Shown here: in pieces, positions 49,301 through 56,601 of the stretch
Position numbering within the stretch: position 1 is the stretch's first letter
Layout of the letters: each line of letters opens with the position of its first letter
Assembly: GCA_905147135.1 (NCBI GenBank)
Contig: LR990053.1
Span: 6,522,501-6,586,500 of the forward strand
Direction of reading: 5' to 3'
Source: Blastobasis lacticolella
Taxonomy: Eukaryota > Arthropoda > Insecta > Lepidoptera > Blastobasidae
Length of the DNA: 64,000 nt
Program-made: the position numbers and the translations under genes
The notes under the pieces: model-generated
What the model was told of the DNA's origin: nothing
Seen by the model: the letters and a program-made list of their open reading frames with translations, nothing else
Databases searched by the model: none

Positions 49301-51623
49301 CACAATCACCACATCATCCTTTAGCGTACGACGAAATCTTATCTTACCATCCCTCGTTCTATCACCTAAGGGTCTAATCCAAACCTTAATGGCTAATTTC
49401 ATGGCATTGGTAAAGGACAGTGCCAGTGACAGTACGCTATACAGACTCGATATTGTCCTATCACATCATAATTGGGTTCCATCGGTGTAGTCGCTTCCTT
49501 TACTTGTCCACTATGCTTAACACCAATATAAACTAGCCTTAAGGGACCAAGCCAATGGACAAACCAACTTAGATATGATTCAATTTAACACTCAAGATCC
49601 AACTAAACTAAAAAAAAAGATTGTAACAAACAATCACCTGTCCAATATTCAACTCTTGCGGGAATTGATTGAGAACGGGAGCGTAGCTGTTCCTGTCCTC
49701 CTCTATCACAGATACAATAAGGGCGATGAGCTTGTGCCAGAAGTCCACCGAATCCAACTGAGGCCCGTGGTCGGAAGGGTCACGCTTGGCTTCGTTTGGA
49801 TCCACCTGGAAAAATCAATTGAGTTAAAATACTGGCTTATCGGGCGATGGTGTGTGGATCCCGTCCGGCATCTTTAATAATAAGAGAAAAGTTAATTAAA
49901 AAAAAAACATTAATGCCGCGTAGGTACTCGATGCGTCTAAACAGCGTACGCACAAAGTCCTCACAGCCTGATCCTGATCGTACGCGTAGCCATCGCAGAA
50001 AAATGAGGAGACATTCAGTCTATGAGTGTTTATGGTGCGGAGCTATGCGGTGGATTCGCAGACGCTCCGCGGTGGCTGTGCGGATGCTACACGGTAGCTA
50101 CGCAGACGTAACGCGTTTGCTGATCGCTGTGAGAAGGCTGTTGGTGCGCGTATGGGGTTTGTAAGCGTATACCGTTTATCTTATTGGGCCCTAAGCTTGT
50201 CGGCAAACAAGTACAACAAGATGACCGAGACAACAAAACGCCCCGGATGAGAACGTATATGCGAAGATAATAAAGTAAACCAAACATGACAGATAAAAAT
50301 TAAATATTTGTCCAAGAATGTATACAAAGGCGGGTCGTTTATTTTGCAAATAAAATCGTAATCCGAGTTCAAATCAAAGGTCGAATATAAATATCTGAAT
50401 GTTTCACGGATCGTTAACTCTGCAAACTTTTGTTTTGTTCTCGTTCGGAAATTTTTACGGACTTTTGTTGACAGTGATTTATGATTAGGACACAACGATA
50501 TAACACACAAATTGGACTGAGAATCACCTGAAACTCTCTATTGTACAGCTCGTAACAGTTTTCGAATAGAAATTGATATGTTGATCTAAGGCAAGCCTTC
50601 ACGCAGTCTTTGACTACTGTGCTGGCACGGGGTGGGCTGCTCAGTTCTTGAACCTGGAATGAATAAAAGCAAAATTAGAGTCACAGAATATTTTACTAAT
50701 ATTCTTAAATATTCGGAAGTTTGCGAGGGTGGACGGATGTTTGTTAATTCTTCACGCAAAAACTACAAAACGGACTTTGATAAAATTTAGCAGTAATATA
50801 GATTATAACCCAGAATAGCACATAGACTATATTATTTTCTGAAATTTTATGTGGATCCTGGAGGAACGGGTCTGGAATGTAAAACCGAATTCTACGCATA
50901 ATCTAAGCATAAGGACATGTATGTTCCTCACCTTCATCCTAAAGAACGTGATGCTGGTAAGTAAATCGACGGTGGATTTAAGGTCCATGAGTTTCTCGGC
51001 ACTCGATGCGGGAAAGTTGTTTCTGTACATGGAGAGGTCTATCCTCAAGGAATTGTGCAGTTGATCCAGCAGCTTGACGAACTTCTCTTTCTGTAAGGAG
51101 AAAGGTGGGGTTTCAATAGTCATGATAATTTCAATTCCACGTCTATGCATTGTATAATTTCAATGCAAGGCGTAGTGTACACCTCATTTACTGATTTGAT
51201 TAATTTATATGTTTAGTGCCGTTTTGGGTGCACTAAAACACCTTAGTGTATCGACAGCCGCTTTTATCGGAACACTACAGGACCTCATACATAGTTTGCG
51301 CTGTTGTGTTCCAGCGGATGACCAATAAGTGCTGGGTCAGTCAACATGTACAGGAGACGTTCTGATACTTTAGGACGTCTCCCAGTCATGATGAGTAGGT
51401 GTAAGACGTGTCCTAAGAACCGTGCAATGCAGGGAAAAAGACAACCGTCTCTTATTAAAAAAAATTAATTACCCCAAAGTTAGAAGCAGCAAATCGGTCG
51501 GAAGCTGACACGGCTGACGACGCAGTTGTGTGGGCGTAGTAGGCGTTGATGTTCGCAAGCAGAGTGGACATCACCGCCGGCACTCCTGCGCAGAGGTACT
51601 TTGTCGAGAGACAGTGAAAGTGG
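40312..51623 (-). CDS. unc-13: Unc-13 synaptic-vesicle priming protein, C-terminal 825 residues (16 exons)
   Basis: Exons in transcript order: 51473-51623, 50932-51090, 50528-50653, 49638-49805, 48831-48944, 47962-48129, 46796-47017, 46514-46680, 46016-46157, 45488-45619, 44967-45110, 44077-44296, 42080-42178, 41541-41703, 40759-40885, 40312-40488. All are bounded by AG/GT; phases agree throughout (2479 nt, TGA at 40312-40314). Residues 1 to about 637 cover most of the MUN region, which bridges syntaxin and SNAREs to open syntaxin during priming. Landmarks are [79 protein letters not shown] and [11 protein letters not shown] (MHD2). A Gly/Pro/His linker is encoded at 46050-46110. The C-terminal C2 (C2C) domain runs from about 648 to 790 ([34 protein letters not shown]). 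The first base of the first exon completes a codon begun in an exon beyond the window; the N-terminal regulatory domains (C2A/B, C1) are therefore off the right edge. Confidence 0.95.
41308..41379. repeat. Inverted repeat in unc-13 intron
   Basis: 26-bp arms with one mismatch (ACACTTTCACTACACATAT..CGGG and its complement) separated by a 20-nt loop. A direct repeat TACGTTAAGAT lies at about 41268 and abuts the right end, suggesting an inserted sequence with duplicated target. Confidence 0.75.
42179..44076. other. unc-13 intron with LINE fragment and unexplained open frames
   Basis: A 1.9-kb intron. 43034-43768 is a 5'-truncated LINE. At 42526-42948 three frames (two plus, one minus) are open together for 95-140 codons; one contains ALIDTDSD, weakly like a retroviral-type aspartic protease motif, and another is Arg/Gly/Tyr-rich. 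I do not claim a gene here. Confidence 0.5.
43034..43768 (-). mobile_element. 5'-truncated Jockey/CR1-like LINE with A-rich tail
   Basis: On the minus strand an open frame from about 43768 to a stop at 43298 gives the C-terminus of a non-LTR reverse-transcriptase ORF2. Landmarks are [23 protein letters not shown], then [20 protein letters not shown] and [14 protein letters not shown]. About 230 bp of 3' UTR and an A-rich tail (TAAAATAAAATAAAA type, 43034-43069) follow. The frame is intact but the 5' portion is missing. It lies in an unc-13 intron, in the same orientation as the gene. The exact clade is not determined. Confidence 0.85.
44461..44520 (+). repeat. Dispersed repeat shared with 51353-51440 (inverted)
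   Basis: TTTCCCTGCATTTCACG, CATGACTGGGTGACGTCCTA and CAGGACGTCTC appear in the same order in the reverse complement of 51353-51440. Both copies are in unc-13 introns. Confidence 0.6.
48115..48269. repeat. unc-13: 59-bp tandem repeat spanning an unc-13 3' splice site
   Basis: Units start at 48115, 48174 and 48233 (third partial, about 37 bp), each starting GTGGAG and containing CATTTCACCTGGAATTTG. The first unit includes the first 15 coding bases of the exon 47962-48129 and its acceptor (CCAG on the minus strand). The other two units repeat that acceptor 59 and 118 nt upstream in the intron. The middle unit has TCATTT in place of CCATTT, so splicing to it would read a TGA at the third codon. 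Confidence 0.92.
48320..48515 (+). repeat. Interspersed repeat, copy of 3712-3910
   Basis: Same block order: TTTCCACGCGTGGCAGGCGG, GTTGGAGATCGC, TAGTCGCCTTTTACGACACC and TTGCCGGACAC. Lies in the unc-13 intron between exons 48831-48944 and 47962-48129. Confidence 0.75.
51353..51440 (-). repeat. Dispersed repeat shared with 44461-44520
   Basis: On the minus strand: TTTTTCCCTGCATTGCACGG, ATGACTGGGAGACGTCCTAA and GAACGTCTCC. Confidence 0.6.
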
Positions 51624-52714
51624 CTGGAACAAATGATTGCAATTATAAAAGATGTTCCCAAGGCACTACTGGAATCGGATTATGTGTCATTCGGATTATA
51701 AATTTCCCTGTGGCACAACTGATTGTGTCAAAGGGAATTAGTAATTCCCCATGGCACTACAGATAGTGTTACGTCGTTGTGCCATGGGTAAAAAACGGAT
51801 TAGCCGTCGTCAATGGACGGATAAATATAAAAAAACGCGGAACATGGAAGATTTATTCGGTACTCTGCATAGACTGTTTGGAACAAGAAATTTTATCTGT
51901 ACTTAAAACTTTTACTGTTTTATTGCCTCACGGTGAGACGATGCACGTGATGTTAAGCAGCCATCGTGGCGGCTTCTACCATTAAATCACTTTCTCATAC
52001 CTAATAATTAAATAAAAAATCGAAAATACGAAAATCACAGCGATATGTGAAAAAAGGTGCCTAAATCTGCCTGTCCCGTGGGATGGCCAAGAAGTGATAG
52101 ATTGACATCGCAGAGACAGTTGTGAAAGGCAACGGTTTACGACACGAGGATGTTGTAGACCAGACGGAGAAAAAATATATCTTTTCACGTGACCACTGAA
52201 CAGATCTAGATGCAACTTCTTTAATTATTAATATTATGAAGGTCTTATTGACCTTATTGATTGGCAGAAATGTTCTGTATGTTCCCAGTGGGTACGACCG
52301 GGAATAAAAAAAGATACGCAAAGATAAGTACGCTATTAGTAATCGCCGGGCTTTGTATTTAACCACAAGGCAGACGTAGCAGATCCATCTGAGAGTATGG
52401 CGTATGTATGGCAATGTTTGTTGTTACAAAAGCGGCATAATATACCTAATGATGAATCACTAAACTAGATACATTCTGCTTTAGAAACTTAACGGTCAAG
52501 TTACGCCATGTGTATTAGTAATGCCCTAGTCTAAGGATATATCTTAGAGCGTAAGATATCAAGTATTAGCGTATTTCAGAGATAAAATTCAGGCGCTAAA
52601 ATGCACCTGACCAAAAATACCTATTGTTTAAAAATACCGCAAGAAACAAGTAATACGGATTGAGTTAAACCTTATTAAGTTTTACTTGTAGATAAAGGCT
52701 TATACGGGGTCGGC

Positions 52715-52895
52715 ATCATATCAGCCAGAAGACGCCCACTGCTGGGCATAGGCCTCCCCCAGAGATCTCCACAAAGACCGGTCCTGTGCTTTTCGCATCC
52801 AGCTGGTACCTGCGATCCTTACCAGGTCGTCGGTCCACCTTGTAGGAGGCCTACCCACGCTGCGTCTACCGGTACGTGGTCGCCACTCGAGAACT
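52715..52895 (-). pseudogene. RTE-type LINE, 3' end of ORF2
   Basis: Minus-strand translation: VLEWRPRTGRRSVGRPPTRW, then TDDLVRIAGTSWMRKAQDRS, then LWRSLGEAYAQQWASSG. In-frame, but only the last about 60 codons are present; it is truncated at its 5' end exactly where the 52908-52982 hairpin begins. Compare 9424-9605. Confidence 0.9.
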
Positions 52896-52907
52896 TTACT
52901 GCCAGTA

Positions 52908-52982
52908 GGGTAAAATTGGGGCATCTGGATCAAGAGTTTTCATTTGTTGAAAACTCTAGCTCCAAATGCCCCAATTTTACCC
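52908..52982. repeat. 75-bp near-perfect palindrome
   Basis: Arms of about 35 bp beginning GGGTAAAATTGGGGCATCTG and ending with the complement, around a TTTGT loop, with three mismatches. It joins the LINE truncation point to the DNA before the Maverick genes. Confidence 0.85.
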
Positions 52983-53031
52983 AGTGTTTGTATGACACTC
53001 TGATGTTAAAAATAGTGCAGTCGTATTACAT

Positions 53032-53481
53032 TCATTCTTTTCTTGATTGATCATGTAACAAAGTCTCGAAACTGGATATGCGCATCGTGAACCGAACAGC
53101 ATCTAGGTGCCAGGTACCAGTTCTATCTTCCTCACGACCAGGCACTATATGATCAACAACCTTGTTATTAAAACTTACAGATCTCTGTTTATATTTTTCA
53201 TTTGCTTGATGGACAGCAGCTGTTTTCAACTCAACCAAATAGCATATTGGAAACCACATCGCATGTTGTTCAAACGGATCATCATCAACGAGCCAAGTTT
53301 TCAAACCACCTCCACATGAGTAGCATTTTGTATCGTCAGTAAGACCGTCTCCACAATAAAAAAAACCAGCATCAACTAATTGTTTTATACGTAAAACTTT
53401 ATTTTGACAGTTCTCATAGGTACGCAACCTACTTTCAAAAGGTTCATACATTGGAAATGCATGTTTAAATTGCCTCGTCAT
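53032..53481 (-). CDS. BIR-domain (IAP-like) protein with PPP1R15/GADD34-like C-terminus, 149 aa
   Basis: Residues about 11-84 are a complete BIR domain: FESRLRTYE start, LVDAGFFYCGDG, zinc ligands C53, C56, H73 and C80 (CYSCGGGL, W63, DDPFEQHAMWFPIC). BIR domains bind caspases or IAP-binding-motif peptides and block apoptosis. Residues 100-145 resemble the core of PPP1R15 (GADD34/CReP), which recruits PP1 to dephosphorylate eIF2alpha. They show an RVxF-type PP1 docking motif (R100-S-V102-S-F104), then EEDRTGTW (117-124), D127, RF (130-131), RI (134-135) and a downstream E139. There is no RING or second BIR. It is the outermost gene seen at this end of the Maverick, same strand as its neighbours, uninterrupted and with similar AT-rich composition. 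BIR assignment is strong; the PPP1R15-like assignment rests on motif spacing I read by eye. It could alternatively be a host-derived gene adjacent to the element. Confidence 0.85.
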   Translation of the reverse strand: MTRQFKHAFPMYEPFESRLRTYENCQNKVLRIKQLVDAGFFYCGDGLTDDTKCYSCGGGLKTWLVDDDPFEQHAMWFPICYLVELKTAAVHQANEKYKQRSVSFNNKVVDHIVPGREEDRTGTWHLDAVRFTMRISSFETLLHDQSRKE

Positions 53482-53700
53482 ATTTGTAGTGTATCACTTC
53501 GTAGTTGAGAAATATTAATCCACCAATTTCTGTCACAATTTTTTATTAATTTGGTAAATGAAAAAATTTCTTAAACTGTAGTAATAATTGTGACTCTATA
53601 GGGAGGCTCACGTGCGCAGTGAACTATTACGGACTGTTAATGATTATACATAGGTAGTAGAGGATTAAGTTACTAAATAAAACAAATTATACTATTTATT

Positions 53701-54174
53701 TTATTTATTGTTCTCAATGCACCATTTATACAAACATGACGCATTTTTATATGCGCATACCTTAGAGTGGTAAATACAACTTTGAATATCAGGTGACATT
53801 AAATAATTTTCGTGTAGAGTTTCTAAACTAGGGCAACCTTTATCTTCCAAATTATTTACATTATCATTCTCTAGTATTTGTTTCAACCACAACACTTTTT
53901 CACGACCTTTCACAAAAATACGCTTATCTTCTAAATAATTTTGTACAATATACTTTAAATTATAATGTGGCACAAATCCTTCGTTCCACAATATGCCGCG
54001 ATTTTTTTCTATCCACACTACATGTGAACGTTCTTTTCTCGATAAATTATAGAATGGGTATGGCGGCTTAATCAGTAACACAATGACTTGATTTTTAGAT
54101 CGTATTGCTATTTCTTTTGGAATAAATTTATTATCGTCACTCTTAAAGCCTTGCAAGTCAACAATAACATTCAT
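53701..54174 (-). CDS. Conserved Maverick protein of unknown function, 157 aa
   Basis: Proteins opening MNVIVDLQGF are, as I recall them, typical companions of the capsid gene in insect Mavericks; function unknown. Visible features are D6 at the N-terminus, E19 (KEIAI), a central HVVWIEKNRGILWNEG segment, FVKGREKVLWL at about 88-98, CPSLETL at 114-120, and a C-terminal His/Cys-containing stretch (CIYH, CAYKNASC). The D and E followed by late H and C residues are reminiscent of an exonuclease-like RNase H fold, but this is speculative. The start ATG overlaps the upstream capsid-gene stop by 4 nt (ATGA at 54171-54174), which suggests linked translation. 220 bp separate its stop from the BIR gene start. 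Confidence 0.75.
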   Translation of the reverse strand: MNVIVDLQGFKSDDNKFIPKEIAIRSKNQVIVLLIKPPYPFYNLSRKERSHVVWIEKNRGILWNEGFVPHYNLKYIVQNYLEDKRIFVKGREKVLWLKQILENDNVNNLEDKGCPSLETLHENYLMSPDIQSCIYHSKVCAYKNASCLYKWCIENNK

Positions 54175-55376
54175 GATAATTTCCGAACAATATTACTTAA
54201 AGGTTTATATTCGAAAAGACGATCGTTAATAATCAGACAGTAACCGGTTGTATTATCTGGTATATCTTCAGAACACTCGATTTCTAGTCGCACGTCGACA
54301 GGTCCAGTTTTCAAAGAATCGTTTTGTCGTGAACAGTCAATAACAAAAAGCGGTGCTGTTTCTTTGAAGGTACGCAGATCAAGCAAGGGGTCGATACTAG
54401 AGCCGTAATAAGACTGACGAAAATTAGCATACATTTCATATAATATACCATATTTACCTTCATCAAACTTCAGATTAAGGGAGTCATACGGAAAGTATTG
54501 CGAATTCAAAAATAATTTTACATTCGATACTTTACAATGATCAAATACTGATGAACTTTTCAAAGTATTAAATTTTCTGTTAGTTTGCAAGCCAAATATA
54601 ACAAATCTTGGTTTTTCTAGTTGAGATGCGGTTTTAACAGACCATGAATGCTTGGAAGTTTTAGGCAATAGTGGATATTCATATAAATCCCAATTTCTAA
54701 ATGCTATTTGCAAAGAGCGGTCTTTTTCTAAATGCTTAAGTAACAACAATCTATCACGATCAGAAACTTTTACATGTGGTACACGCCATTGAACTTTTTG
54801 TATATCTACAAATATATCATCATTTTTATCAGTAATCACACAATTTGATACAGAACTGCTTCTGTGTAAAATAAGTTCATGTCTACAATTAATAATTATT
54901 TTGTTATAATCTTCAGCAAATCCAAGTAGTTTATTCAATGGCAGTATAATACTGAAATGTCCATCTATTTCTTTTGTTCCATTTAAATTCCAGCTCCACA
55001 AAGCAGCAGCTTTACTATCGCCACTGTTCATTGAAATATATGATTTTATCGTGGTTGTAATTCCACAATTTTTAATTCTGTCTATTTCGATTCCGTTCAA
55101 CTCGTATCGAATATCTTGAAATAGGAATGTTACAGGGTTATTAATAAAATTTATATTCTTTTTTGTTACTTTTCCTGATGCGTCCTTGTTACTCACACAT
55201 ATGTACCCTTCAATGTAAATGGAACTAGCCGATGGTAATACATATGCATCTTGTTGATGAATTGGTATTCTGATTTCATCGTTATTTTTAAAACTATTGT
55301 TGTAAGGATTATAACTATGGATCTCATAACTTTCGATTGAATTATCGTAATGTGTCGAATCTGCGATTTGGAGCAT
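54171..55376 (-). CDS. Probable major capsid protein (double jelly-roll type), 401 aa
   Basis: An intact frame of predominantly beta-type sequence opening with NSIESYEIHSYNPYNNSF and DEIRIPIHQQDAYVLPS, a pattern I associate with the 400-residue capsid (hexon-like) proteins of insect Mavericks and adintoviruses. Other features are FLFQDIRYELNGIEID at about 85-100, VQWRVPHVKV at about 197-206, KPRFVIFGLQTNRKFN at about 255-270, and an NVKLFLNSQYFPYDSLN segment at about 285-301. No enzymatic motif is seen. The position, between the protease and the unknown 157-aa gene, fits the virion-gene block. It would form the icosahedral shell. The jelly-roll fold is inferred from family resemblance and would need structure prediction. 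Confidence 0.68.
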   Translation of the reverse strand: MLQIADSTHYDNSIESYEIHSYNPYNNSFKNNDEIRIPIHQQDAYVLPSASSIYIEGYICVSNKDASGKVTKKNINFINNPVTFLFQDIRYELNGIEIDRIKNCGITTTIKSYISMNSGDSKAAALWSWNLNGTKEIDGHFSIILPLNKLLGFAEDYNKIIINCRHELILHRSSSVSNCVITDKNDDIFVDIQKVQWRVPHVKVSDRDRLLLLKHLEKDRSLQIAFRNWDLYEYPLLPKTSKHSWSVKTASQLEKPRFVIFGLQTNRKFNTLKSSSVFDHCKVSNVKLFLNSQYFPYDSLNLKFDEGKYGILYEMYANFRQSYYGSSIDPLLDLRTFKETAPLFVIDCSRQNDSLKTGPVDVRLEIECSEDIPDNTTGYCLIINDRLFEYKPLSNIVRKLS

Positions 55377-55539
55377 TTTTTAGTTTTAATCCAAGAGCAC
55401 TTAGAAACTTTTTATTGTTTTCTGTGATATTTTTAAATCTTAAGCGACGTCTGAAACGTCTTACTCCTTTCGAATTAGACGGCGAAATGTGTGATTTTAT
55501 CTTAACCGCTGATATTTTATTAAATTTAATCATCTTCAA
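55342..55539 (-). CDS. Small basic protein, 65 aa, overlapping the capsid gene
   Basis: Extremely basic (VRRFRRRLRFKN, then KLKNAPNRRF) with an FLSALGLKLK segment; KxFLxxLGxxxK motifs recur in small Maverick/adintovirus proteins upstream of the capsid gene. Possibly a DNA-condensing core protein. It overlaps the first 35 nt of the capsid frame. The antisense frame over the same bases is also open, so coding is not certain. Confidence 0.5.
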   Translation of the reverse strand: MKMIKFNKISAVKIKSHISPSNSKGVRRFRRRLRFKNITENNKKFLSALGLKLKNAPNRRFDTLR

Positions 55540-55612
55540 ATAATAATGTTATATGTGCTATCATTACAATAGACAGTAGCAGACTGACTTTAAATAAATT
55601 AAATAAGTGCAT

Positions 55613-55903
55613 TTAACTTTTAAATAAGTGTGTAACCCAAAATGATTTTAGGAATTTTAAACACAAATGTCCGCAATTATATGAACTATTCCCTTGAAAA
55701 TTATCGTAATTGTATCGAAAATCCGAGCCCATATATTCAATGAACTCTTTTGGTGGTTTCAGATTGCCATAACTATCAAAATATTCAATGTAATCATTAA
55801 TTTTTCCATAGGCTACCCAGTGAGTACCAGAGTTACAAGAAGAATCCAAGTTGATAATACCACATTCCATTTTTGATGGCTTTTTTGGCAATTTATCTCT
55901 CAT
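55613..55903 (-). CDS. Adenain-like cysteine protease (PRO)
   Basis: Maturation protease of the adenovirus protease (C5) family, expected to process virion proteins. Catalytic residues counted from the only in-frame ATG (55903): H28 (THWVAY), acid D43 (YFDSYG), Q70 (oxyanion Gln, FQGN) and C77 (YNCGHLC); the Q-to-C spacing of 7 matches the family. The same frame stays open upstream to about 55990 and there encodes a conserved family N-terminus (RALTNVDI and FFRGVFMRD), but that part has no ATG. The gene is therefore either started at a non-AUG codon, has lost its start (an ATT stands two codons before RLPRRALTN's Leu), or is expressed by -1 frameshifting from the ORF at 55987-56481 (see findings). 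Length as called is 96 aa; with the conserved upstream part it would be about 125. Confidence 0.85.
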   Translation of the reverse strand: MRDKLPKKPSKMECGIINLDSSCNSGTHWVAYGKINDYIEYFDSYGNLKPPKEFIEYMGSDFRYNYDNFQGNSSYNCGHLCLKFLKSFWVTHLFKS

Positions 55904-55986
55904 AAATACGCCACGAAAAAACGGAATAGTTCTTGAATGATTTATTATATCAACATTAGTTAAAGCTCTCCTGGGTAACCGAATAT

Positions 55987-56481
55987 TTAGTTTTTTTGTT
56001 TTGTTACATAAATTCCTAAACCACCTTTGTAAGGTTTAAGTTGTAAACCTTTACCGACACACACGGCTTGCATAGGAATATCTTTTCGTTTTAATTGATT
56101 TCTTATTTGTTTTTTCGCTGATTTGTAATCGCGAATAGCGCTCGTAATTCCCGCAACTCCACCAGGTAAACTTCCAGCAGCAGACAACCCAGCAAATATT
56201 GGGATCAAAGGAAGAAATCCACCAGTTTTGGGTACAGGTATCACTCTTGGTAATTTAATCGGTAAGTCCGACGCCAATTCTTGAGCCGCAGCGTAAGCAA
56301 ACTCCGTTAACATTTCTTTACATTTTGGTTTTAAGTTTTGAATATGATGCTTTGCATGCGACACGATATTTTTAAAGGTTTTTTTCAAACCAGTCCCTGA
56401 GGTCACATTATATTTATTCACTTTGCTGGTAGTTTTATTTTCTCGCTCTTTTTTATGTGCTATTAGTCGCTTATTTATCAT
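55987..56481 (-). CDS. Virion protein with hydrophobic Gly/Pro segment (pVI/pX-like), 164 aa
   Basis: The N-terminus is Lys-rich. A central amphipathic/hydrophobic region follows at about 86-115 (IPVPKTGGFLPLIPIFAGLS, then AAGSLPGGVAG), then a helical basic stretch (ITSAIRDYKSAKKQIRNQL), and the end YKGGLGIYVTKQKN. This architecture matches the minor virion protein of Mavericks/adintoviruses that is compared with adenovirus pVI or pX, thought to interact with membranes and the capsid interior. The last codons (AAA AAC TAA) form a slippery heptamer before the stop. The next gene upstream (integrase) begins 121 bp away. Confidence 0.78.
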   Translation of the reverse strand: MINKRLIAHKKERENKTTSKVNKYNVTSGTGLKKTFKNIVSHAKHHIQNLKPKCKEMLTEFAYAAAQELASDLPIKLPRVIPVPKTGGFLPLIPIFAGLSAAGSLPGGVAGITSAIRDYKSAKKQIRNQLKRKDIPMQAVCVGKGLQLKPYKGGLGIYVTKQKN

Positions 56482-56601
56482 TATGAATATTAAATGGTCT
56501 TTCTCGTATAAACAACGAAATGTGAATGATTAAAATAGTTAAAGTTTAGCTTTAAATACGTCTATTTAATAATTTGTCAACGCCTATAAAACAATATTTA
56601 G

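Larger units (their letters stand above)
51624..53031. other. unc-13: unc-13 intron left of the Maverick element
   Basis: No further unc-13 exon was recognised. It contains a LINE 3' fragment (52715-52895) and a hairpin (52908-52982). The left terminus of the Maverick element should lie somewhere between 52983 and 53031 or slightly further left; no terminal inverted repeat partner is in the window to fix it. Confidence 0.6.

Noticed and set aside
49847..50164. 105-codon Arg-rich plus-strand frame
   Set aside because: Composition reflects local GCG/CGC-rich repeats (GCTACGCAGACG-like words); no homology.
50181..50510. 109-codon minus-strand open frame in an unc-13 intron
   Set aside because: Starts and ends inside an intron, no family match; flanking unc-13 exons splice across it in phase.
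52061..52414. Candidate upstream unc-13 exon (117-codon minus-strand frame)
   Set aside because: Translation has no resemblance to the MUN region and lacks a phase-compatible donor for the exon at 51623.
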